Source: Hippopus hippopus (taxonomy: Eukaryota > Mollusca > Bivalvia > Cardiida > Cardiidae). From it: DNA of 64,000 nt. A program made the position numbers and the translations under genes. The stretch is taken from positions 68,762,714 to 68,826,713 of the forward strand of contig OX328099.1 of assembly GCA_946811185.2 (NCBI GenBank), written 5' to 3'. The notes under the pieces were generated by a model. That model did not search any database. It was given only the letters and a program-made list of their open reading frames with translations, and was not told the origin of the DNA. Positions 48,384 through 60,479 of the stretch are shown one piece after another (positions within the stretch are counted from its first letter, which is position 1; the number at the start of each line of letters is the position of its first letter).

Positions 48384-50731
48384 TTTTCTTATGTCACTCC
48401 ATAATAAAATTATTTTTGACATTTAGTTAAGATTTTTTCTTATATATATAAAAATGGAAAATTATAATATATATATACCGTTCAAGGTTTAAAAGATTTA
48501 GCCAAGTCAAGAGGAATCCGAGGATACTCAAGACTTGGAAGAGCTGAATTAATTGGGCATCTAAGTAATCCTATACCTCATAGTCCTGCTGATCAATTCA
48601 GGAGGTTCACAGTAAGAGACTTAAAACAAGAATCTAAAAATCGAGGAATTAGAGGATACTCAAGACTTAGAAGAGCTGAATTAATTGACCTCTTACTTAA
48701 TGGGGGAGCACCATTATTAGATTATGATATTAGTAATCTTGGAGCCCCTGTATTAGAACCAACACCTTACACACCAACACCTACACTTTATACACCACCC
48801 TCGGTACCAACTCCACCTAAAGCCGCAGCTGAGGAGTTGATGAACTATTTAGATAGTATTGGAGAAATTAAAAAAAAAAATATATCACCTAGTTTAGAAG
48901 CTTTAAAAAAAAATAGATAAGTTATATAAGTATAAAGATAAAATAGGGATTAAAGAAGGGCCATCAGCATTTAAAGGTTTTACCAAACAATATCTTATAA
49001 AAGGTAAAGGAGCTTTTACACCTGATGATTTCCTTGATTTAGCGAAAGATAAATTAACCAATGTTATGAGAAATAATCGCCGAACAAAAGTTAAACTTAT
49101 TATGAGATGTATGATGAAACACTCTATTGAAGATCGTTTAAAAGAGATGAATTTTGATTCTGGTTTTCCATTTGTTAATTTAGATGGGGATGATGTGGAT
49201 GAATTATATGAAGAAATGGGGGAACAGATATTAATTAATATAGCAAATGAGGAAATGAAACAAGATTATCATAAAGTTCTTTACATAATTGATTTACGAT
49301 TACACACAGTATCATATAACCCAATAAAAGGAAATTCTTGGTTCCCAACTCCTCCTAAGATAACAAATACAAAAAGTGTTATTAATCCAATAAATAAGAA
49401 TGATAATATGTGTTTTGCTTATTGTATTCTTATAGCTTTGAATCCAACAGATAATAACCCTGAAAAAATTGATAGACTAAGACTATTATTAAACACTATA
49501 AATATGGAAGGGATTAATTACCCTGTTTCCCTTCAAGATAGAATTAAATTCGAAACCCTAAACCCATCTATATCCGTATCAATTTTTGGGTATAATTATT
49601 TCACTGGTGTTTATCCTCTTATTCTAAGTAAAGAAGTTTATAAAAGAAAACATCATATTAATCTTTTACTTCTGGAGAAGGATGATAAAAAACATTATTG
49701 TTTAATTAAAAATATGAGTAGATTGTTATCTAAACAGATATCTGATCATAATGGTAAAACTTATATCTCTGAAAGATGTTTAAATCATTTTCATAAAGAA
49801 GAAACTTTAAATAAGCATTTAGAGTATTGTGGTGAAAAAGATGCTTGTAGAATAGACTTACCTGAAAAGGGTACCAAGATATCTTTTAAGAATTTTAATA
49901 AACAACAAAGACACGCTTTTACAATTTATGCGGATATGGAGGCTACATTAGAAAAGAAAAACGAAAATAAAGGCAATGGAACAAAATTAATTAATGAGCA
50001 TAATAATTCAGGATATTGTTTTTATGTTAAATCACATTATGAAAATGTTTACCCGTCTAAGATCTTTCAATATTCTGGCGAAAATGCATCTAAAAAATTC
50101 GTAGAGGATTTAGAAAGTGTTATAAAAGAAATAGATAGGATACCAACGAGGGAAATGATTTATAGAGTTGAGGATAAAAGAGAGTCTGATAAAGCAGAAA
50201 ACTGCTGGATATGTGGGGAGTCATTTACAAAATGTAAAGAAGACATGAAAAAAGTAAGAGACCATTGCCATTATACTGGAAAGTTTAGGGGAGCTGCGCT
50301 CAGTGTGTGTAATTTAAAATGTAGAAGATCTACTTTTACACCCATATTCTTTCATAATTATAGTAAGTATGATGCTCATCTATTTATAAAAGACTTAATG
50401 AGTACACCTGGTGAGAAGAGTTGTATACCAACAAACAAGGAAACATATATAAGCGTGTCTAAAAATGTGCCAATAGAATACACTGTTAAAGATAAGAAAA
50501 CGGAAAGAGAAATAAAGAAAATTAAAACGCATGAGATTAGATTCCTTGATAGTTTAAAATTTTTAGGTAAAAGTTTAGATGAATTAGCTAGCACTCTAGC
50601 TAAGGAGGACAAGACTAATCTTGTGAAATATTTTGAGGGGGAAAAGCTTTAATTGGTCTCTCAAAAGGGTATATTCCCATATGAATGGTTTGATAACCTT
50701 AGTAAATTAGAGGAAACAAAGTTACCCAAAC

Positions 50732-53663
50732 TATGGTGGCATATTTCTGCCGCGAGATACGAGATAGCTATCATGATAATTTAAGTGAAGTATCGTGATA
50801 AAACAAAAATTTTCATGATAAAAATATCGCGATAATTCTAACTCTTATCATGATTTTTTCTGCTTTCGTGCCTACAACTGACATTCATGGTACCTATAAT
50901 TAGATACGGTTTCGGAACACCTTCGTCTACAACCTTATGAATTCTCCTTTTCCATGGATGGTTTTAAAGTTGTTCGTAGGAGGCATTTCGAGTCGTCTTT
51001 GTGATTTTACAGACCTCTGTTCATTTCGAGTATTGTCAAAATTTACCAATTAAGGTACAAAAAAAAAATGTTAATGATTCGAAATTTTACTTACTGCAAT
51101 CTTATTAAAGGGTAACTCCAGACCAAAGTTTTCATTTCCAAATCGGATAAAACTATACTAGAGTTATGTTAACAAATTTTTTTTTTAGCGTTCTGTGATG
51201 CTTACTTCACGAGATATAGAGGTTTAAACTTCGGATTTTCACCTGTCTGACAGTCGCTAATTGAAAAAATCGTGACTTCCGGCAGTTTGCCGTGACATTA
51301 CAAGTGTCACGGAGAAGATATGGTCGCTATATATGAACTAACGCAGAAAACTGAAAAAACTGCATGAAATTCGTAAAGATATAAATCGCTTTATCACGTT
51401 TAAATCACTTGTGCACTGCAGAATTTTCACCTCTATCGCTCTTACATCTTACTACAATCATAGGAAAGAAATTTTGAATGAATTAACCTAGTGGAGATAG
51501 TACTTATGAAAAGGAAAAGTTATTCTTCTGGTGGGAAACAAAACTATTTTGAAATTTATTTCTTGAAGTTATTTCAATTATACCACTGCCTAATCAACGA
51601 ATTTTAATAGATAAAAATAAAAAAGAAATAATAACTCAAGATAGTTGAAACATGCCAAAATTCTCTTCTACTAGGTGGTAGAAGGAAGAAGGAACGTTGC
51701 AATGTGTAAAGTAAGTCATTCGAGTACAGTTCTAAGGCTGTTTCTACCAAATATAGGACACCGTCGATCATTGAACGGTCTACAAATCCTGCGCAGTCTG
51801 ATCTTGATCTACACCATCAGTGTCAGCATTTTACATGTCTCTTTCAGCTTGGGAAGAATTAAAAGCCTTAATCTACCTCAGAAATCGTATCCTTTCTTTA
51901 ACATTCACGAACAATGTCAAATCCAGCACACATCCTGAATTTGCTATTAAAGTTAAATCCATTTTTATTTTTTCACTTGATCTTCATTTATTTTCCTACG
52001 TGGTTTTTTTTTTTTTTTTTTTTTTTTTCACAATTTCAAATTTGTTTCTTTCATCAACAACAACGTTAAAAGATTGTCTGAATTGCCTCCTGCCTTCCTG
52101 CCTTCCTGCCCTCCATATCATGCAGTAAACGTTTTTGATCGTCTGTAAAATACAGGGTCAGTCCATTTCCTACATACTGAGACATGAAAGGAGTAAAATT
52201 TAAGTGGAAATACCAACGTGGACAAAAATTATTTAACTCTCTTCTTCCGTATTTCTCGCTGTAATCATGTACCAGATAACAGATGCAGATTGCTGACCAT
52301 AAAAATGCAGCGTAAATTAAAAATTTATAACTGCATACAAACTTTACACAAGATTTTAGTGCGCCAACTTTTTATTTTGCGAAAAGAATTGTGTGTTCCA
52401 TCAATGCAAAGGGTTAATTCGGCGCCTCTTTGATGTTGGTATCGCACCATTGTGGTCTCACATATTTTTTTTGCCCGGCTTGCAGCTGGGGGTTAACAAG
52501 CACTTGTCCTAAACATGTCATGTACAAAGTTACTCTTTTGTTTTCACGACCATATTGAGCCCTTTTTCTTATAAAATGTGAATGGAATTTGGAATTTTAC
52601 ACAGGTTAAATGGGTAAGTCTAACGTCACAACTTTTGTATTTTCCTCATTCATACGATCTTAAATAAAAAAAAAAAATCCCATAATCTGCTTGTCGAATT
52701 TCTATTCTAACTACCCTCCAACTCTCTCTCTCTCTTTCTCTCTCTCTCACTCTCTCGCGCGCACGCGCTCGCTCACTCGGTCTCATATGAAAGAGATGGA
52801 TAATCAACAGTGAATTCACCATTGATTTCTTGCCTCATTTAAATTTCTGTGGGGCCCCAAGGCTGCTGAGCGCGACTCAGTGACCTTTTCTGAACAGTGT
52901 ATATTAAGATCAGACTGCACAGAACGTGCAATCTGATCTTATGTACAGTGTCCAATACGGAGATATCTATTTTTGTATCTCCAAAAACTAGCACTATTCG
53001 AAATTTTGCAATCCGCATGAAGGTTTATTTAACCTGTTGAGGATTAATGGTAAATCTGATATTAAGCCACGTCATTCGGTTCAGACAGACAGACAGCAAA
53101 CTGGCGAATAAATAGTCATCTCCTGGCTCGAAATAGTGCTTAAACTCGGCACCTGGCATACGACAGTCGTCTCCCGACATGAGGGAAGATAAGGCTGTGA
53201 GAAAAAAAGTCAGTATCAGAGCAAATTAATAGTACACAGAAGCCGAAATAAGTGTGGCGTCACATCCGGTTTATTGCAGATTTCACAAACTCGCACAGGT
53301 GTGCAACCACATTTTCGCTTATAACATTGAAATACGGTTTTCAATTTTAAGATTGTTTTCATTAAAGGATTCATATATCCAAAATGAGATTTTGGCTGTA
53401 GTTGCCCTTTAAGTCAAAACTACCGAGTTCATCCAATTGATGCATTTTCTATTTATAGATATCACAATAGTTTTATCTCACATGTCAGCTTCGAGCACGG
53501 TTGAGAAATTTTGCGATAAAATATTAGTTTATCGTGATACTTTTATCAAGAAACTTTTCACTTTCTTGATAAGATTTCCAGGAAACTTTTAATTTATCGC
53601 GATAGTTTACTAAAATTATCATGATAGCTATCTCGTATCTCGTGGCAGAAATATGCCACCATA
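50732..53663. mobile_element. Non-autonomous DNA transposon inserted in PolB, 2.9 kb
   Basis: About 50-base terminal inverted repeats beginning TATGGTGGCATATTTCTGCC at 50,732 and ending with the reverse complement at 53,663. Flanked by a 6-base duplication CCAAAC (50,726-50,731 and 53,664-53,669). Subterminal stretches at both ends are rich in ATCGCGATAA and TATCATGATA variants in both orientations. The interior has no transposase: it holds (CT)n (about 52,725-52,760), a T-run (52,005-52,030) and the 33-base hairpin repeat at 52,907. Superfamilies with 6-base duplications include IS3EU and Dada; assignment is open. Confidence 0.88.
52907..52939. repeat. 33-base hairpin repeat, copy 3 (inside the inserted element)
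   Basis: AGATCAGACTGCA, loop CAGAACG, TGCAATCTGATCT; one mismatch in the stem. Its presence inside a transposon shows how the hairpin may travel. Confidence 0.7.
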
Positions 53664-55170
53664 CCAAACAAAGAAAATTTTACTCAAAGCTTAAATATAG
53701 TGGAACTGGGGAGGAGGATTATCAACATGCATTAAATGTATGGAATACCTTCGAGATGAAAACTTTTAAAGATTATCATGACTTATATAATAAGACTGAT
53801 GTTTTACTGTTGGCGGATGTCTTTGAAAATTTTAGGAATGTTTGCTTTAATAATTATGGATTAGATCCATCATGGTTTTATACAGCGCCGGGATTAGCTT
53901 GGGAGGCAATGTTAAAAACTACTAAGGTAGAATTAGAATTATTATCAGACCCTGATATGATTTTATTTATTGAAAACGGAATAAGAGGGGGTATCTCAAC
54001 CATTTTTAAACGATTTGCAAAAGCAAATAATTCATATATGGGTAAAAAATATAACCCAAATGAACCACCTAAATTTATTACTTATTTAGATGCGAATAAT
54101 CTCTATGATTGGGCAATGTGTCAAAAACTTCCCATTGGAAATTTTAAATGGATGGATGAAAATAATTTACAAAATTTGCAAAGTTGCCCTTGTAAATTAG
54201 AGGTTGATTTAGAATATCCTAAAGAATTACATGATTTGCATAATGATTTTCCATTAGCTCCCGAAAGATTAAAGACCGGTAAAGTTGAAAAACTTATACC
54301 TAATTTAGATAATAAAAATAAATATATATTACACCATGAAAATTTAAAGTTATATTTAAGTTTAGGTCTAAAGCTTAAAAAGATTCATAGAGGGTTAACT
54401 TTTGATGAGAGTGAATGGTTAAAACCTTATATCGATAAAAATACTACTCTAAGAGCAAAAGCTAAAACCGCATTTCAAAAGGATTTTTTTTAAACTTATG
54501 AATAATTCTGTATTTGGTAAGACTATGGAAAATATTAGGAATAGAGTAGATATAAGATTAGTTAGTACTAAGGAAAAAGCTGAAAAATTAACCACTAAAC
54601 CCAACTATTACGATATAACAACCCTTGATGAAAATTTATGTATAATTCAAATGAAAAAACCACGTTTATATTTTAATAAGCCAATTTATGTAGGGATGTG
54701 TATTTTAGATTTAAGTAAGACATTGATGTATAACTTTCATTATAATTATATTGAAGATAAATATGGTGAAAAGGTTAAACTTCTTTTCACTGATACAGAT
54801 AGCTTAAAATATGAAATAGAAACAGAAGATTTTTATAAGGATATTAGTGGTGATGTTAAAGATTGGTTTGATACAAGTGATTACCCACCTGGTCACCCTT
54901 CAGGTATTCCCACAGGATTAAATAAGAAAGTTGTGGGTATGTTTAAAGATGAGACAAGTGGTAAGATTATTGGAGAGTTTGTAGGCCTCAGGTCAAAGCT
55001 ATACTCTTATAAAATGTGTGATGATGAGGAGAAAAGTAAAAAATGTAAGGGAATTAAAAGGCATGTAGTAAAAACATTTATTAAACATGATCGTTATAAA
55101 GAGTGTTTGTTTAAAAATAAAACACAATTAAGGAGAATGGTAGTTATTAGGAGTCATAATCATGAGTTGT

Positions 55171-55960
55171 ATACTGAAGAGGTAAATAAAGTCGCATTAA
55201 GTAGTAATGATGATAAACGCTATATCCTTGGGAACAATATCGATACATTAGCTTGGGGACACACTAAGATAAAGACGCAGATCTTAGAAAATTTACTACG
55301 TATAGGGCAGAATATATATAATATGACGAAGTAAAAAATGTTGTAATTTTGCTCATATAGCTATATGGGTGAAAATATGTGACGCGTTAACTAGGATGTT
55401 GTTTAGCAGCATAACCATAGACGTGGTTGGGGTTAGATTTATCACAGATAGGTAATTTCGCTCATATAGCTATATGGGCTAAAAATATGAATCGTTGGGA
55501 TGTAGTAATAAGCAGGGAGATGGTTAGTTTTAGATTTAAGCAGGGAAATGGTTAGTTTTAGATTTAAGCAGGGAGATGGTCAGTTTTAGTTTTAAGCATG
55601 GGGATGGTTAGTTTTAGTTTTAAGCAGGGAGATGGTCAGTTTTAGATTTAAGCAGGGAGATGGTTAGTTTTAGATTTAAGCAGGGAGATGGTCAGTTTTA
55701 GTTTTAAGCAGGGAGATGGTCAGTTTTAGATTTAAGCAGGGATATGGTCAGTTTTAGATTTAAGCAGGGATATGGTTGGTTTTAGATTTAAGCAGGGATA
55801 TGGTCAGTTTTAGTTTTAAGCAGGGATATGGTTGGTATAATATTTTAATCATAAACACGGTTAAAATGTTAATTTAAGCATACATATGGTTAAAAAACTA
55901 GCTCTTTCATAGATGGTCAAATTTGTGGTTAAAACCCAGTTCTCTCTATTTATTACTACT
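55171..55960 (-). repeat. Polinton 2 right TIR
   Basis: Mirror of 36,589-37,350. Includes the last 55 codons of the polymerase gene, two CATATAGCTATATG palindromes (55,354-55,367 and 55,463-55,476) and twelve minisatellite units (about 55,505-55,835). Followed by the TATAGT target duplication. Confidence 0.93.
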
Positions 55961-55966
55961 TATAGT

Positions 55967-57279
55967 CTATATCAAAGATCTGGGTAGGCTGTTACCAAAC
56001 AACAGGGTTAATGACTTGTACAAATTGAAAGCAATAGTAGACGAAAAAGTAAGAGTGGCTAAACAATTGAAATTCATTTACGGAAGGGTTGAACATATCC
56101 TGAGAAAAGGAAGACACACTGGTTACCAGCATTTTCTCCTATTTCCATAATGGTTTCATAAACCGTTTTCTGTAGAGATAAAGGTGAAGGGTTAAACATT
56201 TCATTCATATGCCAGTCAGTGCACTTGGTCATGGGTATCTTTCCAAAGTACCATGCACAACACTAATATTCAGTGTGTACAGTGGAACAAGCATATTGCA
56301 TTTTTCTTTAATGACCCTTAGTCCTTTACCACACAATCCTGAATTTTAAAGACCCAGAGGAAGAAGCCTTTTGAAAATAGTAGGTAAAGGATTAAATGCT
56401 GGTAACCAGCATTTTCTCCTTTTTCAACAATATTTTCTAAATTCTCAAATAAATTTCCATCATTCGAGCCATATACAGTATTAATTGTCATCTGCTAATC
56501 CTTTCAATTTGGACCAGTCAAAGATTCTGTCTTGTCGTAAAAAGATAAATATGCTTTTCAGCAAAGTGTCAGTTGAGATCAGACTGCACTGAACATGCAG
56601 TCTGATCTTGAATCTGAACTGTCTTATATGGCTGTCTTTAAATACTGGAATATTATCAGAGGTTGAATTTAACAGCGGAAACGTAGATCTGTGCCATCGC
56701 CCTCGGCTAATTGAGGATTACAAGTATAAGTATCTGCTTTCAAACGTCTTGCTTCGTACTTATGCTCTTATTTTATGCCTTTACACACTGTAGTTTTGTA
56801 AAAGAAACGTGATTCCCATATTTTGATTTAAGTCCGTCAAAAAACATTATTCTATCAAATACGAAACCGAAAGTAGGATCAACCATCAACCTGTTTACCT
56901 GCGTTGAATACGATCTGTTCTTTATTGTGGCGTATACATAGTCACATATCGTTCTCTGATCGATTACTGAAATTTTCAAAACGCTTGGACTTCTAAAATC
57001 TGACTTAATCCTCCGTAATTGCCGCCAGTGATTCAGCCATTTCTGAAGTTGAAGGACGATTGAAGCGATGTAAGCGGTGTCACATTTCCGTACATAGTCG
57101 AAGGATTAGTCCTCACCAAGCGTAATGAAGGAACGACATTACGTAATGTTATAACCACACAACGTAACAAGAAGAATATCTTAAGGTAATATGAAAACAA
57201 CTCGACAAAGCAATTAAACCAAACAAAATATTAAAAGGACATCACCATAATTAAAGAGAATAACATAACGTAATGCCGG
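55967..57279. other. Repeat-bearing spacer right of Polinton 2
   Basis: Foldback-repeat copies at about 56,100-56,155 and 56,373-56,437, a hairpin repeat at 56,576, and further ATTACGT-type units at about 57,130-57,280. No gene supported. Confidence 0.5.
56576..56608. repeat. 33-base hairpin repeat, copy 4
   Basis: AGATCAGACTGCA, 7-base loop, TGCAGTCTGATCT; a perfect stem. Surroundings share TTGAATCT-like flanks with the other copies. Confidence 0.75.
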
Positions 57280-58216
57280 CACAAGGAGCTTTTGTGGACA
57301 GTTTAGATCAAGATCAGACTGCACAGAAGGTGCAGTCTGATCTCTGATCCACATTGTCCACATTTTCTTCCTAGATTATAAATGAACTGTTTCTTCATCT
57401 TGCAATGGAAGTGTATTTTTAGCCAATGAACAAATACAATTTATTTATTCGGTAGTGAAAGAGTTAATATGGCATTCTAAACTGGGCTATGAGGGGTATA
57501 GATAATAACGGCTGCATGTGAAAATCATTTGGATTGGTTTCAACTTTTTGTCATTTTTTGTCGACTTAACCAAACAGAATAATACACAAAGAGTTCCTTC
57601 GGATAGCTATCGATTATATATCAAATGTCTTTTTCTTTGATATATTAACCCATTACCAAACGACAAAATTTCAGACCTGTCCAAAATAAAAGTTGCACAC
57701 GAAAATTCAAAGCGATTGTGTACTGGGTAAAATAAGTATCTTACTTAATAGAAAGCATTGTGGAAAAGAAGAAATTGCTTACAAAAGCACCATAACGTAT
57801 TTTCAAAACCACATCACGTAATATAATAACAACACAACGTAATACGAAGACTACCAAACGTAATGCGAAAACTACATGACATAATAATTTAACACCATAA
57901 CGTAATCTAAAAACACCATCATGTAATATAAAGACCACATAACGTAATTTCAAAACCACATCACGTCATACAATATCCCCACAACGTAATAAGAAGACTA
58001 CATAAGGTATTGAGGAAACTACATAACATAACAATTTAATACCATAACGTAATCTAAAAACACCATCACGTAATATAAAGACCACATAACGTAATGCAAA
58101 GACCACACCTCGTAATGCATATATGAAATAAATGGAATAAAAAAACGACTAGACGATCTAAAATATCACATAAAGAAATGTTTTATGACAACATAAGACA
58201 GTTATGGCGTTCCATA
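57280..58216 (-). repeat. ATTACGT-rich interspersed repeat, right copy (inverted)
   Basis: Reverse complement of 3,592-4,713, including the minisatellite (about 57,785-58,120) and the hairpin copy at 57,311-57,343. About 185 bases shorter than the left copy. The two copies form an inverted pair around about 52.6 kb that contains both Polintons. Confidence 0.75.
57311..57343. repeat. 33-base hairpin repeat, copy 5
   Basis: AGATCAGACTGCA, loop CAGAAGG, TGCAGTCTGATCT; a perfect stem. It is the counterpart of the copy at 4,648 in the inverted repeat partner. Confidence 0.75.
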
Positions 58217-60470
58217 CTGCTAGGTGTGTATCGCGGAGATGCATTAAGCCTCTTTTTTTCCAGAGCATGGCTCAATTATAAAGCGTTTGACACGACCCCG
58301 CTACCTTCTACTCATTGCACTATACCGGCATTAATGACCGAAAACAATCTACGTAAGTCCATTGATAGCTATGATGTGTTTAATTATGGTTAGACTAGAG
58401 GCAATGAATTTAAATTGTGGAAATTAACAAGGAAAAAAAGTGCAATCACTTACTTCGACACTTGATGTAGGCGAGTCCGTCATTTTGGTTGTTTTCCTAC
58501 GATCACGTGACAATTTCAATACATACCGATGACGTTATTTGATCACGTGATAATTACAGAGAAATCCGCTCTATTTTAAAACAGAATCGGCTTCGACTCG
58601 AGGATAAAAAGTGTTTTTCCACCCCCTAAACACATTTTTCTTGCGTTTCGTGATTTTGGTTAGTTTCACTATGCAATAATGTCCTCGAACAGGAAAAATA
58701 TCAATATACAAGAGGGTTCTTTCGTCAAAATAGTTTCATGTCCCTTTAAAGATGACAACATCTAACAGTACTCTTCTTGAAAGCTACAATAATCACCATC
58801 TTTTTTTCTACCACGAGAATCCACCAGCAATCACTTGGTATCTATTTCAAGCACGAATTACCAGGGGAGGTAACTACTTCAAAACAATACTAATCTATAC
58901 AAAGACTATCTCTCTTGTATTTTATTTCAAATTTATTCTATTTCTCTTCACACCTTACCCCCCTTCTTGGAATAAACCTTTAAAAATTGATATAAAATGT
59001 GTATTCCAACAAGTGAGGTAACAAAAGACTTGAAAATGTACTGATCTTTAGACTTTGAAATTTATTCTACCGATTGAACAAAATGAAAGCCCTCATAATG
59101 CAATTTTATCAATTTTAAATACAACATAACATGTTCTCTACATGTATTTTAGACTTAACTCATATAACAATTTTTGGGGTCACATGAAGTAAATCTGACA
59201 GATGCCAAATGATATGTTCAAGATCAATTCGCACATAGATGGAAACTTATGTCGAGCCATGTCCCTGGTATTTCATCATTCTGATTTGAAAACAAGTTCA
59301 TCTGCAATCTCCTTTGCCAGAAAGCATCATTCAAGAAATCAATTTCTTATTGATTAACTGGTACAAGTATACCAAACTAATAATTATGTGCATTTACACA
59401 AATTTAGTAGGTCGACATGACCCGGATTCTATAGCATATTATGAGGACTTGCAAATCTTCCCTCTGCCTTAAAAATACAAGAGTCTTTAAAAACTATACA
59501 ATTGCACAAATTTTGCAACAAAGTAACTACCATAACTAGAAATACTGGCATTAAATTTATCAAATATGAAAGACAATTTAAGTCCAGATTGGACAGTACT
59601 AAAAATACATATCCATCTGGTAATTCCACTGTCTTCAAAGGCAATTCACACTTGAATCAGACCTGAAATCAATAGTTTACCCCTTTTTTGAACAATGTTT
59701 TCTCAATTTCACTAGTATTCTATTAAAACAGTTCACAAGAGCAACTTTTCTCTAAAACCATGTTCTACTATTAACATTTTTTATATATATGTAATTAATC
59801 CACCCTGCATTCTTAAACATCTCTCTTTAAAGCATTCAGCAAAACGATGAAGACAAGATCAAGCAACATCGAAAGGCAGGCTGATCTTATCCACATATTC
59901 ATTTTTTTTACAATTCATGGCATTTACAACACACCAAGATTTAATAATTCTTGTAACGAATTTTACATATTCTTTACAAGGAGGCACATTCTTTTTACTA
60001 GTAATCTTACTAGTACTAATCATTTTTTTTTTTTTTTTTTTTTGTTCAAAAACTTCCCATTTTTAGGAAAGTAGTATTATTAGTCCTTATATACTTGTAA
60101 CTAGTTACTAGTACATTTACGTCAAACGGTACCGGTACTACTTTTTTGTCTACTAGAATCTGTATTTTTTTGTACATGATTTGTAGGGTTTACAATACGA
60201 AGATCTTCATAGTTCCGTCATTTCGATAGGCTGTGTTAGCAACCGACCTGTGTGTTTTTTCGCGAATTATGGTATTTGGAGTCTCTTTTACAGTTTTTTT
60301 TTTTTTTTTTTTAAATAAAGGAAATACGCGAAGGGATTTCGCGGCCCCTGTTAGTTTATTTCTTCTAGTATATAGGGGATTAGTATGCCCCCTTTCACTA
60401 TTACACACTATTTTAACTTCTCGGACCCGACATTTACTTCAAGTTGACACAATTTTGTTATTGGTCTGAT
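58217..60470. other. Spacer, no gene seen
   Basis: AT-rich DNA with T-runs at about 60,025-60,042 and 60,295-60,312. On the minus strand 58,454-58,483 a ten-codon ATG frame ends at GTAAGT. This could be a short first exon, but nothing else supports it. No tRNA or transposon end seen. Confidence 0.45.
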
Positions 60471-60479
60471 CATCGTTTT

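Larger units (their letters stand above)
48454..55334 (+). pseudogene. POLB: Family B DNA polymerase, broken and interrupted by a transposon
   Basis: Starts after TTATATATATAAAA. Two SAP-like repeats (about 48,477-48,563 and 48,606-48,700; both contain RGYSRL-RAEL) and a Pro-rich linker form an N-terminus unlike element 1. Frame changes occur in an AT tract near 48,470 and an A-run near 48,910. From 49,066 the frame runs through the Exo I (YADMEA) and zinc (CWIC...DHCHYTGKFRGAA) modules to an in-frame TAA at 50,650. The coding sequence is then split by the insertion at 50,732-53,663. After it, Exo III (LYNKTDVLLL) and Pol A (DANNLYDW, where element 1 has DANSLYP) are open to a T-run frameshift near 54,490. 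Pol B (NNSVFGKT) and Pol C (FTDTDS) lie in 54,498-55,334, ending inside the right TIR. Confidence 0.88.
36589..55960. mobile_element. Polinton/Maverick element 2, 19.4 kb
   Basis: Termini 5'-AGTAGTAATAAATAG and its reverse complement, TIRs of 762 and 790 bases, and the target duplication TATAGT at 36,583-36,588 and 55,961-55,966. Gene order and strands match element 1, but the TIRs are unrelated beyond the first seven bases. Without the 2.9-kb insertion it would be about 16.4 kb. Open frames: ssDNA-binding candidate, fibre, ATPase, pVI-like protein, dUTPase-like protein, helical membrane protein, capsid protein, SAP/NUMOD1 protein. Broken: protease (nonsense), integrase gene, penton candidate, conserved 295-aa homologue, basic protein, polymerase. 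Confidence 0.95.

Noticed and set aside
58454..58483. Ten-codon minus-strand first exon ending at GTAAGT
   Set aside because: Start and donor are good but the exon is too short, and no following exon or domain was recognised.
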